A stretch of DNA of 64,000 nt from an uncultured Roseicyclus sp. (GCA_947489665.1 CANLEH010000001.1:1-64000); one strand, 5' to 3'; positions 40,620-52,047 are shown, numbered from the stretch's first letter. The notes: a model not told the origin generated them from the sequence alone. Numbers and translations are program-made.

Positions 40620-42077
40620 TCAGGCTTCCAACATGCGGCGCAGAAGTTCCGCATCTTCGGCAATCTGGCTGTCGATTTGCATCAGCTCTTCGATCTTGCG
40701 CACGCCGTAGAGGATCGTGGTGTGGTCGCGTCCACCGAACTTCTTCCCGATTTCGGGCAAAGAGCGCGTCGTGAGCTTCTTGCAGAGATACATGGCCATC
40801 TGGCGTGGGCGGGCGATGGCACGCTGGCGGTTCTGGCTGATGATGTCGACCTGGCGGATCTTGTAGTAGTCGCAGGTCTTCTTGAGAATCTCGTCCATTG
40901 TGACCTTGCGGTCGGAGGCGCGGAGGATGTCGGCGAGGTTGTCGCGGGCAAAATCCTCGGTCACTTCGCGGCGCACGAGATCACCCGTGGCGTAGAGACG
41001 GTTCAAGGCGCCCTCGAGTTCGCGGATATTGGATGCGATCTTGCGGGCGAGAAATTCCAGCACGCCGTCGGCAAATTCAACATGCGGGTACTTCTGGCTG
41101 AGGATGGCCGCCTTGTGTTGCAGAACGCTCAGGCGCAGTTCGTAGTCCGTTGGGTGGATGTCGACCACCAGCCCGCTTTGCAGGCGGGAGGCGATGCGGC
41201 TGTCGAGTTCTTCCATATCAACGGGCGCACGGTCGCCGGAGATAACGATCTGTTTGCCCATTTCCACCAGCGCATTGAACGTGTGGAAGAATTCCTGCTG
41301 GGTCGATGTCTTGCCAGCGATGAACTGGACATCATCCACCATCAGCACATCAACGTTGCGGAAAGTTTCCTTGAAGTCGAAAGTGTTCTGCTCGCGCAAG
41401 GCGCGAACGAACAAGTGCATGAACTGTTCAGCCGAGAGGTAGAGAACCTGCGCATCGGGGAAGCGTTCCTGCAAATCCCACGCGATGGCGTGCATCAGGT
41501 GCGTCTTACCAAGGCCAACCCCGCCATAGAGGAAGAGCGGGTTGAACGTTACGTCGAGCGTTTCAGCCACGCGGCGGGCCGCAGCGTGGGCCAGCTCGTT
41601 CGGTTTGCCGACCACGAAATTGGAGAAAGTCAGCGCCGGGTTGAGCTTCGTTCCAGGCAGATCAGTGGACCGGGTAGTTGCGCCCTGCGGGCGTGGCGCT
41701 GGTGCGGGCTGAGGTGCTCGCACGGCGGCGGGAGCGGGTGCTGCTACGGCTGCGGTTGCAGAGGCCAACTCCAATTCCGGGGCAGGGGCGACGGGCTGTG
41801 GAGCTGGTGTATTGGCTGCGGCTGTAACCGGCTTGCGTGCGCCAACTGCGAATTCAACACGATCCGCGCTTACACCATGGGACGCGAGGTGGCGCAGGAT
41901 CAGATCGCCGAAGTTGTTGGACACCCAGGAGCCAATAAAGCTGGTCGGCACGTTAAAGTGCGCTGTGCGCTCGTCCACACGGTCGAAGGAAATCGGCTCA
42001 ATCCATGCTGAGAAGTTGTTCTTCCCAACGACTTGCAGCAATTCCTGACGAACTTGGCCCCATGTTTCGTTTGTCAT
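40620..42077 (-). CDS. dnaA: chromosomal replication initiator DnaA
   Basis: FLYGGVGLGKTHLMHAIAWDL, LMVDDVQFIAGK, C-terminal GGRDHTTILYGVRKIEEL. Confidence 0.97.
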   Translation of the reverse strand: MTNETWGQVRQELLQVVGKNNFSAWIEPISFDRVDERTAHFNVPTSFIGSWVSNNFGDLILRHLASHGVSADRVEFAVGARKPVTAAANTPAPQPVAPAPELELASATAAVAAPAPAAVRAPQPAPAPRPQGATTRSTDLPGTKLNPALTFSNFVVGKPNELAHAAARRVAETLDVTFNPLFLYGGVGLGKTHLMHAIAWDLQERFPDAQVLYLSAEQFMHLFVRALREQNTFDFKETFRNVDVLMVDDVQFIAGKTSTQQEFFHTFNALVEMGKQIVISGDRAPVDMEELDSRIASRLQSGLVVDIHPTDYELRLSVLQHKAAILSQKYPHVEFADGVLEFLARKIASNIRELEGALNRLYATGDLVRREVTEDFARDNLADILRASDRKVTMDEILKKTCDYYKIRQVDIISQNRQRAIARPRQMAMYLCKKLTTRSLPEIGKKFGGRDHTTILYGVRKIEELMQIDSQIAEDAELLRRMLEA

Positions 42078-42556
42078 TCCCTCGTCCAGTCCTTTTTGTC
42101 TCGCCCGGGCGTCTCGCTGCGCCCGGTGCATATCCACAATCCGCCTGCAAGCCGTCCGCCACGTGTGCAAACAGCACCGCCCGCCGCTGGATTTCCAACG
42201 GTTAAAGGTGTCGTTCGCGCTGTACGTGCACGTGGGAGGATGTTTAGGACGCGACTGGATTGCACGAGCATTTCCCCTGACGGGTGATGACGTGTTTCCC
42301 TACACTCCCTTTCCAAAGCGCCGGCCCTGTCCTGCCGGGACGTTTGAATGCTGTCCGTCATCCATACCGTCTTTGCTTTGAACCGGGGCATTGCGCCCCT
42401 CATCCGCCCCCCAAGGCGTCTGACTCGCTAGGAGAAGGTATCGGGAGTCGCGCGCGCCTCGCAACATCTCTTAATGCTTGACTCTGCCCCTTTCGAAAAT
42501 CGAATCTCCCGGGCCGTATTAGACCCTTGTCTGCGTTACGATTTTCCAAAAGAAAA

Positions 42557-42582
42557 AAGGCGCCCCGGTGACGGAGCGCCTT
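42557..42582 (-). terminator. rpsT terminator
   Basis: Minus-strand AAGGCGCTCCG...CGGGGCGCCTTTTTTC. Confidence 0.8.
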
Positions 42583-42607
42583 CAAAATAAGGGTCATATG
42601 TGGGCGA

Positions 42608-42874
42608 TTACGCGCCCATTGCCTTCACACGGGACGCAAGACGCGACATTTTCCGTGCGGCGGTGTTCTTGTGCAACACACCTTTGGTCACACCGCGCAT
42701 CAGTTCGGGCTGGGCGGATTTCAGCGCTTCGGCGGCCGCAGCCTGATCGCCGGATGCGATAGATTCTTCAACCTTGCGGAGGTGGGTGCGGATGCGCGAA
42801 CGGCGGGCTTTATTTACGGCAAAACGACGCTCGTTCTGGCGGGCGCGTTTCTTTGCCTGGGGCGAATTTGCCAT
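42608..42874 (-). CDS. rpsT: 30S ribosomal protein S20
   Basis: [37 protein letters not shown]...[17 protein letters not shown]. Confidence 0.97.
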   Translation of the reverse strand: MANSPQAKKRARQNERRFAVNKARRSRIRTHLRKVEESIASGDQAAAAEALKSAQPELMRGVTKGVLHKNTAARKMSRLASRVKAMGA

Positions 42875-43024
42875 GGTATTTGATCCTTCGTCGGAACGGT
42901 TGCAACGGTTTACGCGCGGGAGAGTCCCGACCCCGGGTTCACTACCGGGCGAATCTGGCCGAAGCGGGCCTCACACGCATGTCTGGCGCGGCGTTTAAGG
43001 GAAACGGCGCGGGCTGCCAAGCCC

Positions 43025-43801
43025 TTACTTGTCGCGGAATTGCGGTTCGCGCTTTTCGATGAAGGCGGACATGCCCTCAGATTGGTCTTCCGTCGCGAAG
43101 AGCGAATGAAACATGCGGCGTTCGAACAGCAGGCCTTCGGAAAGGCTGAGTTCTTCGGCGCGGTTGACGGCTTCTTTCGCGGACATGGTCGCGATCATGG
43201 ATTTTTCGGCGATCTTGGTGGCGGCACCCATCGCCTCTTCCATCAGCTTTTTGGCGGGTACAACGCGGCTGACGAGCCCGGAACGCTCGGCCTCTTCGGC
43301 AGCCATGAAGCGGCCGGTGAGGTGCATGTCCATGGATTTGGATTTGCCTACCAACCGGGTCAGGCGCTGCGTGCCCCCCATTCCGGCAATGACGCCAAGG
43401 TTGATTTCAGGCTGCCCGAACTTCGCCGTTTCCGCTGCAATGATGAAATCGCAGGCCATGGCTAGTTCGCAGCCACCACCCAGGGCATAGCCCGCGACCG
43501 CCGCAATGACTGGCTTGCGGATACGTTCAATATTGTTGGCGGCCTCGGCAAAGAGGTTCTCGTACACCACATCCGTGTAGGACTTCTCGGCCATCTCGGT
43601 AATGTCGGCCCCGGCGGCGAACGCCTTGTCCGAGCCGGTGATGACGATGCAACGCACTTTGTCGTTAGCGTCAGCTTTTGCGAGCGCTTTGCCCAATTCG
43701 TCCAGCAATTGCGTGTTCAGCGCATTGAGGGCATCGGGGCGATTCAATTTGATGAGGCAGATATGATCTTCGACGTCGACGATCAGGGTCTCATAGGCCA
43801 T
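43025..43801 (-). CDS. enoyl-CoA hydratase
   Basis: [56 protein letters not shown]. Confidence 0.95.
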   Translation of the reverse strand: MAYETLIVDVEDHICLIKLNRPDALNALNTQLLDELGKALAKADANDKVRCIVITGSDKAFAAGADITEMAEKSYTDVVYENLFAEAANNIERIRKPVIAAVAGYALGGGCELAMACDFIIAAETAKFGQPEINLGVIAGMGGTQRLTRLVGKSKSMDMHLTGRFMAAEEAERSGLVSRVVPAKKLMEEAMGAATKIAEKSMIATMSAKEAVNRAEELSLSEGLLFERRMFHSLFATEDQSEGMSAFIEKREPQFRDK

Positions 43802-43865
43802 GGATTGGTGCTCGGGCGCTGTTGAAACGAGCCTTGAGGCTTAGCACCAGTGGCGGTGGGTTCAA

Positions 43866-44717
43866 CTACCTTTGACAGGCGGCGCAATAGAAACTGGACC
43901 GCCCCGATTGCACCTTGCGTTTGATTTTCTCTTGGCAATCCGGGGTTTGGCAGGGTTCACCTTCACGCCCATAGACGGAAAAGGTGTGTTGAAAATATCC
44001 CAGTTCGCCATTTGCTTGCCGGTGGTCGCGCAAGGAAGATCCACCTGCTTCGATAGCTTCCGCCAATACATCGCGGATGATTGGGACCAATTGGACGACT
44101 CGGGCGGCTGAGATGCGACCGGCGTGCCGAAGCGGCGAAATTCCCGCGCGATAGAGGGCTTCGCACACATAGATATTGCCCAATCCTGCGACGATGCGCT
44201 GATCGAGCAGAACGGACTTCACTGGCGACCGCTTTCCGTCAAACGCCGCAATAAGGTGCGCTTCGTTAAATGCGTTTCCAAGGGGCTCCGGCCCCAGATC
44301 ACGGATCAGCCAATGACTGTCCTGCTGAGCCGTTTCCATCAGATCCATTGCGCCAAATCGGCGGGCATCGTTGAAGGTGATACGCGCACCCGCTTCGGTG
44401 TCGAGCACGACATGATCGTGTTTCTCAGGCGTCGGGTGCTGATGATGAAATTGTCCTAGCGGATCATCCGATACTGTCATCCGACCCGACATACCCAAAT
44501 GAATCAAAAGCGTCTCGCCGGTATCGAGGTCGGCAAGGATGTATTTCGATCTGCGACGGAGGGATTTGACGGTCGCGCCGGTCAACCGTTCGGCCATGCG
44601 GTCAGGGAAAGGCCAACGAAGATCGGGGCGATTTACAGCTGCTTTCGTGATGCGGGCGCCTTCGAGCGCGGGCAGAAGGCCGCGACGGACTGTCTCTACC
44701 TCTGGAAGTTCGGGCAA
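43866..44717 (-). CDS. mutM: formamidopyrimidine-DNA glycosylase
   Basis: [14 protein letters not shown]-terminus, [34 protein letters not shown]-terminal Zn finger C-X2-C...YCAACQR; TTG start inferred. Confidence 0.95.
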   Translation of the reverse strand: MPELPEVETVRRGLLPALEGARITKAAVNRPDLRWPFPDRMAERLTGATVKSLRRRSKYILADLDTGETLLIHLGMSGRMTVSDDPLGQFHHQHPTPEKHDHVVLDTEAGARITFNDARRFGAMDLMETAQQDSHWLIRDLGPEPLGNAFNEAHLIAAFDGKRSPVKSVLLDQRIVAGLGNIYVCEALYRAGISPLRHAGRISAARVVQLVPIIRDVLAEAIEAGGSSLRDHRQANGELGYFQHTFSVYGREGEPCQTPDCQEKIKRKVQSGRSSFYCAACQR

Positions 44718-44807
44718 ATCGGGCTTTCCTTGTGTGGCATCAGGGTGCGTTGCAGCCCCCCGGCTGGCCTCTATAAGAAGGGGTGCTGAGGCAAAAGGAC
44801 AAGACCC

Positions 44808-45554
44808 ATGGCGGATGACAATCGGACCCACTTTGGCTTTCAGGATGTTGCCGAAGATCAGAAGGCCGGAATGGTCCATGGGGTCTTCACCAATGTGGCC
44901 TCAAAATACGATGTGATGAATGACGTGATGAGCGTTGGCATCCACCGCATCTGGAAGGATGCGATGATGGATTGGCTGGCCCCGCGCGATGGGCAGAAGC
45001 TGCTGGATGTGGCGGGCGGCACTGGCGACATCTCGTTCCGGTTCCTGAAGCGCGCGCCGAACGCCCATGCCACGGTCTTCGATATGACGCAGAGCATGCT
45101 GGACGAGGGTGAAAAGCGGGCCGAGGCCGAGGCGATGGCCGACAAGCTGGATTGGGTGTGCGGAGACGCGATGGCGCTTCCCTTCGCGGACAACAGCTTT
45201 GACGTCTACACGATCAGCTTTGGCATCCGGAATGTGGTGCGGATCAATGCAGCACTGGCCGAGGCCTATCGCGTGCTGAAGCCCGGCGGGCGATTGATGG
45301 TCCTTGAGTTCTCGCAACTGCCCAATGACGGGATGCAGAAGCTTTATGATCTGTACTCCTTCAACGTGATCCCGCGCATGGGGCAGGTGATCGCCGGGGA
45401 TCGGGACAGTTACCAATACCTGGTCGAATCGATCCGGAAGTTCCCTGATCAGGAGACGTTTGCCGGAATGATCGGCGATGCCGGGTTCGAACAGGTCAAA
45501 TATCGCAACCTGTCGATGGGAATCGCGGCACTGCATTCGGGGTGGAAGCTCTAG
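44808..45554 (+). CDS. ubiE: bifunctional demethylmenaquinone/2-methoxy-6-polyprenyl-benzoquinol methyltransferase
   Basis: [47 protein letters not shown]. Confidence 0.96.
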   Translation: MADDNRTHFGFQDVAEDQKAGMVHGVFTNVASKYDVMNDVMSVGIHRIWKDAMMDWLAPRDGQKLLDVAGGTGDISFRFLKRAPNAHATVFDMTQSMLDEGEKRAEAEAMADKLDWVCGDAMALPFADNSFDVYTISFGIRNVVRINAALAEAYRVLKPGGRLMVLEFSQLPNDGMQKLYDLYSFNVIPRMGQVIAGDRDSYQYLVESIRKFPDQETFAGMIGDAGFEQVKYRNLSMGIAALHSGWKL

Positions 45555-47084
45555 GTGCGCGGCCCTCACAACATTTGGCGGCTGGCGCGTACGGGCGCCA
45601 CATTTGAACGCACAGGCGCCATGGGTGCCGTGCTGGAGGCGATGGAAGCCCCGCGTGCAATCCGGATTGCGGCCCGGGTGCTGGGTTGGCCTTTGAAATG
45701 GTTTGGTTTGCGTGGCGATCCGTCTATGCCACCGGTGCCCCGCGCACTTCAGGCGCTGGGGCCTGCCTACATCAAGTTCGGACAAATCCTTTCGACCCGA
45801 CCCGATGTAGTCGGCCCTGAAATGGCCTTGGAACTACAGGTTCTGCAAGACAAGTTGCCGCCCTTTCCCACCGCCGACGCACGGCGCGTTGTCGCCGCGG
45901 AGTTGGGGCAGCCGCTGGAAGAGGTGTTTAGCGATTTCTCCGAACCCGTTGCTGCGGCGTCCATCGCGCAGGTTCACCGCGCAACGCTGAGGGACTCCGG
46001 CCGTGATGTCGCAGTGAAGATCCTGCGGCCGGGAATTGACCGTGCGTTTCGCAAAGACGTGGACGCCTTTCACCTGATGGCTACGCTGATCGAAACGCTT
46101 TCGCCGTCATCGCGGCGGCTGCGGCCAAGGGATGTGATTGATCATTTCGAAGGCGTTGTCCTGCAGGAGCTGGATCTGCGAATTGAGGCCTCTGCCGCCG
46201 GCGAGTTCTATGCCAATACCGAAGCCGATGAAGGCTTCGTTGTTCCGAAGGTCGAATGGGGCATGTCTTCCCGGCGGATGATGGTGTTGGGATGGGCAGA
46301 AGGCCTGCCGCTGAGTGATCTGGACGCGATTAACGCCGCGGGGCATGACAAAGCCGGGCTGGCCAGTACTGCATTGCAGATGTTCCTGCGACATGCGCTG
46401 CGCGACGGGTATTTTCACGCTGATATGCATCAGGGCAATCTGAAGGTTGCGCCAAACGGCGATCTGGTGGCGCTGGATTTCGGCATCATGGGTCGGCTGG
46501 ATGAATATACGCGCCGGGTCTACGCGGAAATCCTGATGGGGTTCATCCGTAAGGACTACCGGCGTGTGGCGGAGGTCCATTTTGAAGCGGGCTATGTGCC
46601 TGCGGATCGGGATGTTGCGGAATTTGCGCAAGCGCTGCGGTCAGTAGGGGAGCCGATCTTTGGCATGGAGGCCAGCAAGATCTCTATGGGGCGGCTTTTG
46701 GCGTTTCTGTTTGAAGTAACGGAACGGTTCGGCATGGAGACGCGGACCGAGCTGATCCTTTTGCAGCGGACCATGGTGGTTGTCGAAGGTGTCGGACGGT
46801 CGCTTGACCCCGATCTGAATATCTGGGCCGCCGCGCGTCCGGTGGTCGAGGAATATATTGCGCGCAACATCGGGCCGCAGGCCGTGGCGCGCGATCTGTG
46901 GCGCACGGCGCTTGTCCTGTCGCGCTTTGGCCCAAGACTTCCGCAACTGGCGGAGGCGGCCTTGATCGCGCAGGCTCATCCCGAGCGCCCGAAACGAAAG
47001 AACCGTTGGCCAGAGCGGGTTTTGATCGGCTCTGCGGGTCTGGCCCTCGGGTTGGCCGCCGCCCTGATTTGGGCGGCGTTCTGA
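45555..47084 (+). CDS. ubiB: UbiB/ABC1 atypical kinase family protein
   Basis: LGPAYIKFGQILSTRPDVVGPEMALELQVLQDKLPPFP, ASIAQVHRATL, DMHQGNLKVAPNGDLVALDFGIMG. Confidence 0.96.
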   Translation: MRGPHNIWRLARTGATFERTGAMGAVLEAMEAPRAIRIAARVLGWPLKWFGLRGDPSMPPVPRALQALGPAYIKFGQILSTRPDVVGPEMALELQVLQDKLPPFPTADARRVVAAELGQPLEEVFSDFSEPVAAASIAQVHRATLRDSGRDVAVKILRPGIDRAFRKDVDAFHLMATLIETLSPSSRRLRPRDVIDHFEGVVLQELDLRIEASAAGEFYANTEADEGFVVPKVEWGMSSRRMMVLGWAEGLPLSDLDAINAAGHDKAGLASTALQMFLRHALRDGYFHADMHQGNLKVAPNGDLVALDFGIMGRLDEYTRRVYAEILMGFIRKDYRRVAEVHFEAGYVPADRDVAEFAQALRSVGEPIFGMEASKISMGRLLAFLFEVTERFGMETRTELILLQRTMVVVEGVGRSLDPDLNIWAAARPVVEEYIARNIGPQAVARDLWRTALVLSRFGPRLPQLAEAALIAQAHPERPKRKNRWPERVLIGSAGLALGLAAALIWAAF

Positions 47085-47750
47085 TCAATCTGGACTGCGC
47101 AGGCCTTGCACGGTTTCCGATGGAATGCTGACGCCGTTGGACATGGTCACCCAAACCTCACCGTTCAGCGTCTGCGCCTCGGTGATTTCGGCGAAAATGA
47201 AAGCGTAGCGTTCTTCCAGCACCTCTTCACCGCGCCAACTCTGCGCTGACAGCGTGTAGGTGCCGTTGGGCAAAGGTTGGCCATTGTTGTCGAGGCCGGT
47301 CCATTCAAAGGGATCTTGGCCGAGGACGGCAGGCGTGTTTGCAACGACGGCGCTGGTTTGGTCCCGCACAATCAGTTCCACCCGGTCTGCCAGAGGCGAG
47401 GGCGAGAGTTGGACCGTCGTCGATTGACCGGCGAAATTCACGGGCATCTCGGCCCGCGCTTCCATCCCGATCCATCCAGACAGTTGCCCCATGTTCATGG
47501 CGGTGAATGCCCCCTGAAGTTCACGCAAGAGGTCGTTCGTCTGAACCTGTTGTTCCACGCCCGAAAATGTCGCGAGTTGTGCCGTGTATTCGGTTGAGTC
47601 GGCGGGGTTCAACGGGTCCTGGTTGCGCATCTGGGTGGTAAGCAATTGCAGGAACATGTCGAAGTCAGACGTGATGGCGGATGCCGTTTCCGCGGCAGCT
47701 GCGTTTGCGCCAGACGTTGCATTTGCGGGGAGTGATGAAAGAATTTCCAT
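47085..47750 (-). CDS. flgD: flagellar hook capping protein FlgD
   Basis: SDFDMFLQLLTTQMRNQDPLNPADSTEYTAQLATFSGVEQQVQTNDLL. Confidence 0.93.
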   Translation of the reverse strand: MEILSSLPANATSGANAAAAETASAITSDFDMFLQLLTTQMRNQDPLNPADSTEYTAQLATFSGVEQQVQTNDLLRELQGAFTAMNMGQLSGWIGMEARAEMPVNFAGQSTTVQLSPSPLADRVELIVRDQTSAVVANTPAVLGQDPFEWTGLDNNGQPLPNGTYTLSAQSWRGEEVLEERYAFIFAEITEAQTLNGEVWVTMSNGVSIPSETVQGLRSPD

Positions 47751-47760
47751 TGTGATTTTC

Positions 47761-49509
47761 CTAGAGTCTCAAATCCATGGCACCGGTTGGTGTCACCGAT
47801 TGCGATTGTGGCGTTTCGGGAGAATGGGCTGCCGGTGTTTCGGATGCCTGTTCGCCTGGGCGTTCAGGATCATCTCCGCCAGATCGGCCGTTTGAGCGAT
47901 CTTGAGAGATGCTGACGGAAGGCGCATCAATGCCGGCCTCCGAAAACTCCTGGTTCAGGAGATCAAGATGGCGACGCATCAGTTCGGCCGTCTCTGGCCG
48001 CTCGGCATGGATCGTCAGGGTGAGGACCCCCGCAAGCTCAACCAACTGCATCCGCACCCGACCCAATTCGGGTGGATCGAGGGCCAGTTCCAACGGTTGA
48101 CCTGGTTCTGCGTTTCTATCGCTTAGGGCCGCAGCAATCTGTTGCGCCACCAGCATCGGCGTATGGTTTGTGCCATTCGGCGAAAGCGGGACGGCGGATG
48201 CAGAAAAGCTTGAGGTTGCGGGTGCGTTCGCGCCCATCATCTGCGCGTCCAGAGCGAGTGCGAGTTCCTGTTCCAATGCGCTCTGGGGCATAGCCGTCTG
48301 CGCCGAAGACGATACAACCGTCCAGGTCATGGGCGGGACCGGCATGCGAGCCTGAGGAGGAGAAGTGGTAATTCCCTCAGCACCTCTCGGGGCGATCGAT
48401 GAGGAAGTGGGGAAGGGTTTTTGTACGTCCGGAGGGCCGGCTAAAATCGGGAGCGCGGCCACCGGGATTTCCGGTTCCACAGTTTGCAAAACCGTCAGCG
48501 GGAGGGCTGCCGGCGTTGGCCGAACTGGCGTTGGGTTTTGCACGGGCGACAAAAGCCGAGCTGTTGCAGTCAGATCTCTGCTGGGCGGCACTGGCCTAGG
48601 CACATCCGACTTGGTGAATTGCTGTGGAATCTGGGCTTGGTCTGCGGGAGGCACGACTTGCGCCGTGCGTTGATCTTGAGTGCGGATCAGCTGTTCTGCG
48701 GGCTGACGCGTGGTGACTGGCGCACCATTGCCTTCGACCATCGGACGCGTCGAATCTGGCCCGAGCGGCACTCTGATTGATGGCTGCGGGCGTTCTTTTT
48801 CGCGGTGCGGTGGCTTTGCGCCATCAGGCCTAATTACCGTCGGCGCGGTGTCCGCAGCGATCGGAACAGGGCCCGCGGAAGCAAGGTTGCCCATGCCGGG
48901 TCTCGTGGTTGAGGGCGCGTTAGCAGTCGTCTTGAGCGCATTGGGTGCCACTGGAAGTTCTGCAACAAGCCGCGCTTCTGAGAGCGTCTCCGCCACACTA
49001 GTACGCGGCATTGGAGGTGCCAGAACGCCCAAAGGGGCCGACCCCGAGGCGGGCCTTGCCGTGGCTACGGAGAAGACTTGTTTTGGCAGTGTCTCAAGCT
49101 CCCCTGCGGCGACTGGGAAAGCCTCAGGGTGCAGAACATTTCCAGTGCCTGAGGAATTCCGAGCGGGTGTCGGATGATCCGCCGACACCGCCGGTTCGGC
49201 TGAGGTCTGAGCTTGCACGATTTGCGGTGTGTGCGTCTGCTCATCGGCCAATCGGATTGTCTGTTTTGGAACTTCTTCCGATGGTGCTTGTGAGACAGTC
49301 ACTGCCATTCGCGAGCCGGCGCTGTCTTGGATTCCAATCGGGAGGGAAATTGCTGCAGTGGCCGCGTTTTCGACGCTGCTTGCGAATTCACCCTCTCCGA
49401 AAATCGCAATGAAGGGGACATCCGAAGGAAGCGCGTCCGCACTGGTCACGCGTGAGGCGTTAGACGAACCACGATTGGCGGTCATGAGGCTTTGAAACAG
49501 ATCATCCAT
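47761..49509 (-). CDS. fliK: flagellar hook-length control protein FliK-like
   Basis: Pro/Thr-rich; C-terminal ELALDPPELGRVRMQLVELAGVLTLTIHAERPETAELMRRHLDLLNQEFSEAGI (Flg_hook domain). Confidence 0.88.
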   Translation of the reverse strand: MDDLFQSLMTANRGSSNASRVTSADALPSDVPFIAIFGEGEFASSVENAATAAISLPIGIQDSAGSRMAVTVSQAPSEEVPKQTIRLADEQTHTPQIVQAQTSAEPAVSADHPTPARNSSGTGNVLHPEAFPVAAGELETLPKQVFSVATARPASGSAPLGVLAPPMPRTSVAETLSEARLVAELPVAPNALKTTANAPSTTRPGMGNLASAGPVPIAADTAPTVIRPDGAKPPHREKERPQPSIRVPLGPDSTRPMVEGNGAPVTTRQPAEQLIRTQDQRTAQVVPPADQAQIPQQFTKSDVPRPVPPSRDLTATARLLSPVQNPTPVRPTPAALPLTVLQTVEPEIPVAALPILAGPPDVQKPFPTSSSIAPRGAEGITTSPPQARMPVPPMTWTVVSSSAQTAMPQSALEQELALALDAQMMGANAPATSSFSASAVPLSPNGTNHTPMLVAQQIAAALSDRNAEPGQPLELALDPPELGRVRMQLVELAGVLTLTIHAERPETAELMRRHLDLLNQEFSEAGIDAPSVSISQDRSNGRSGGDDPERPGEQASETPAAHSPETPQSQSVTPTGAMDLRL

Positions 49510-49621
49510 TCTGGTTGTCCGTCTGATTTCGGTTGCGCCATGCCTAAGACAGCGACCCTTACGAATTCTTTACACCCCTCTGGCAAGCTCGAAAAAAATC
49601 CATCGAATGTGAGAGAATTTC

Positions 49622-49918
49622 ATGACGACGGACACCATGATCGTGACTGCGGGCGCGCCCGCAACTACACGCGCTACGCCACAACACGACGCCCTGCGCG
49701 AAGTTGCGCAGGATCTGGAGGCCGCCTTTCTGGCTGAGATGCTGAAGCATGCGGGCTTCGGAGAGACGCGCGACAGTTTTGGCGGCGGTGTTGGAGAAGA
49801 ACAGATGACTTCGCTCCTGCGGGCCGAACACGCGAATGCGTTGGCAGCACAGGGCGGAATTGGGTTGGCAGAAACGATCTTCCAGTCACTGGTGCGTCAG
49901 GCTGAGGCCGGGCAATGA
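49622..49918 (+). CDS. rod-binding (FlgJ N-terminal-like) protein
   Basis: LREVAQDLEAAFLAEMLKHAGFGETRDSFGGGVGEEQMTSLLRAEHANALAAQGGIGLAETIFQSL. Confidence 0.82.
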   Translation: MTTDTMIVTAGAPATTRATPQHDALREVAQDLEAAFLAEMLKHAGFGETRDSFGGGVGEEQMTSLLRAEHANALAAQGGIGLAETIFQSLVRQAEAGQ

Positions 49919-50259
49919 GGGGACTAAGCCGGCCTGCCTCCGATGTATTGACGGAATTGCTGGATGCGCAAAAAGCAGCGTTGCTGTCTGGCGACATAGC
50001 GGCGCTCACCAAACTTGAAGCACCTCTGGGGCTGGCATTTGAACGGTTGAAAAGGCAGACGATTTCTGACCCGGTGATGTTGCGTATCAGGGAAGCGGCA
50101 CGGCGCAATGCGGTGCTTTTGAAAGCTGCACAATCCGGGCTCGCAACGGCCCGCCTGCGGGTTAGCAACCAGATGTCGTCTGGTCTGACCGTCTATGACG
50201 CGCAAGGAAACAGCCGATCGACGTCCGATGCTTCGTCGAGGTTGCTTGCCCGGCGTTGA
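49915..50259 (+). CDS. FlgN-like hypothetical protein
   Basis: Helical 114 aa; position directly downstream of the rod-binding gene; LLDAQKAALLSGDIAALTKLEAPLGLAFERL. Confidence 0.6.
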   Translation: MRGLSRPASDVLTELLDAQKAALLSGDIAALTKLEAPLGLAFERLKRQTISDPVMLRIREAARRNAVLLKAAQSGLATARLRVSNQMSSGLTVYDAQGNSRSTSDASSRLLARR

Positions 50260-50478
50260 GGCTCAGTTTTCGTTCAAATCCAACCGATTGAAATGGCCCT
50301 GATTAGGACCTTGTTCACATGTTTGCAGGCAAACCAGCATCGCACCAAATCGGTGGCGTAGGCTGACACACCCCAGCCCGCAGACGTCAGAAAGACGGTT
50401 CATCCAGCGCACGGAACCCGGCGCTGCCTGTAATCCGGCGTGAAAAGCACGCCCCGGAACTTCTAGGAAAGGGACACT

Positions 50479-52047
50479 ATGTCCAGCATTCTGACGAACT
50501 CGAGCGCGATGGTCGCGCTTCAAACCCTCAAATCCGTAAACTCGAACCTTCAGCAGACCCAGTCCGAGATCTCGACGGGCAAGTCCGTGGCATCGGCGAA
50601 GGACAATTCGGCTGTTTGGGCGATTTCCAAGGTCATGGAATCCGATGTCAAAGGCTTCAAGGGTATTCAGGAGAGCCTGAGCTTGGGCGAGTCGACCGTC
50701 GCCGTGGCGCGCAACGCGTCCGAGACCGTGACGGACCTTTTGACCGACATCAAAGGCAAGATCGTTGCCGCGCAGGAAGAGAACGTCGATCGTGAGAAGA
50801 TCCAGACCGATATCAATGCCTTGCGTGATCAGATCGGTGCCGTTGTAGGCGCGGCGCAGTTCAACGGCCTGAATCTGGTGCAGGGGACGGAGCAAGTTAA
50901 CATCCTGTCGTCTCTGGACCGTAGCGGATCTGGTGACGTGTCGGCATCGAACATCCGCGTCGATCGCCAGGATCTGACCTCGACTGCGGGCGTAAACGGT
51001 GTGGGCACCGGCAATGACTTGTCGGCGCAGATCGTTGATGCGTCCGGTGGGTCGAGCGCATTTGGCGGCTCCACGCTAACGAATACCGGCAATTCAGCGG
51101 TCATTCAGTTTGCTCAGACGACAGGTTGGGACACGGGAGACGCGACTTCGATCACGATTGCTGGTCAGACCGTGACCTATACTGCGGCCGCGGATGATCA
51201 GACCGAGACCAACGCACGCGACGCGTTGCTGTCCAGCCTCCAGGCCCTGGACCTCGAAGGCATCACGTTTGCCTCTACCAGCACCAACCAGATCACCGTG
51301 ACATCGACGCGTTCGTTCGAGGGCGTTGATCTGTCCATGACTGACACAGTCTCGGGCGGGGATGGCAACAGCTTCATTCAGTCCATCAACGGGACACCCA
51401 CGGGTAACACCACGACCGAGTCGGGCACGATCGAGCAGCGCGCGGAAGAAGTGTTCTTCACCACGGCGACAGCGCCTTCGGAAGGCAATTCCTATCAGGC
51501 TTCCATCGGTGGCACTGCCTATTTCTATACGGCAAGCGCCGGTGAAACGATGGAGGATGTTGCACGAGGCCTGAAGACGGCCATCGATGCTGCCGGAGTT
51601 GAAGGCGTGACCACGCAAGTTGCGATCAATGACAGCACCGGCGAAGTCAGCCTGAAGGTCGATAACTCGTCTGCAGCTAGCTTGGCCTTCGCAACTGCTG
51701 CCGCAGATGGCGGCGAAGCGTCTGGCGGATTGTTCGGTTTGGATGCCATCGACGTGACAACGAACGAAGGTGCAGATTCGGCACTCGATAACATCGAGAC
51801 GCTGATCCAGAACTCGATCGATGCTGCAGCGTCGTTTGGTTCGGCCCAAGGGCGGATTGAAACGCAATCTACCTTTGTTGGCTCACTGGTCGACTCGCTG
51901 AAGTCCGGGATCGGCACGCTTGTGGATGCTGACATGGAAGAAGCCTCGGCTCGACTGCAGGCCCTTCAGGTTCAGCAGCAGCTTGCGACTCAGTCGCTGT
52001 CGATTGCCAACCAGGCGCCGCAGAACATTCTGTCGTTGTTCCGGTAA
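50479..52047 (+). CDS. fliC: flagellin
   Basis: N-terminus MSSILTNSSAMVALQTLKSVNSNLQQTQSEISTGKSVASAKDN; C-terminus LQVQQQLATQSLSIANQAPQNILSLFR. Confidence 0.95.
   Translation: MSSILTNSSAMVALQTLKSVNSNLQQTQSEISTGKSVASAKDNSAVWAISKVMESDVKGFKGIQESLSLGESTVAVARNASETVTDLLTDIKGKIVAAQEENVDREKIQTDINALRDQIGAVVGAAQFNGLNLVQGTEQVNILSSLDRSGSGDVSASNIRVDRQDLTSTAGVNGVGTGNDLSAQIVDASGGSSAFGGSTLTNTGNSAVIQFAQTTGWDTGDATSITIAGQTVTYTAAADDQTETNARDALLSSLQALDLEGITFASTSTNQITVTSTRSFEGVDLSMTDTVSGGDGNSFIQSINGTPTGNTTTESGTIEQRAEEVFFTTATAPSEGNSYQASIGGTAYFYTASAGETMEDVARGLKTAIDAAGVEGVTTQVAINDSTGEVSLKVDNSSAASLAFATAAADGGEASGGLFGLDAIDVTTNEGADSALDNIETLIQNSIDAAASFGSAQGRIETQSTFVGSLVDSLKSGIGTLVDADMEEASARLQALQVQQQLATQSLSIANQAPQNILSLFR

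Noticed and set aside
42078-42607. dnaA-rpsT intergenic region as a possible oriC
   Set aside because: Only one near-match DnaA box (atatccaca) and no clear DnaA-box cluster or AT-rich repeats; alphaproteobacterial oriC is often elsewhere.
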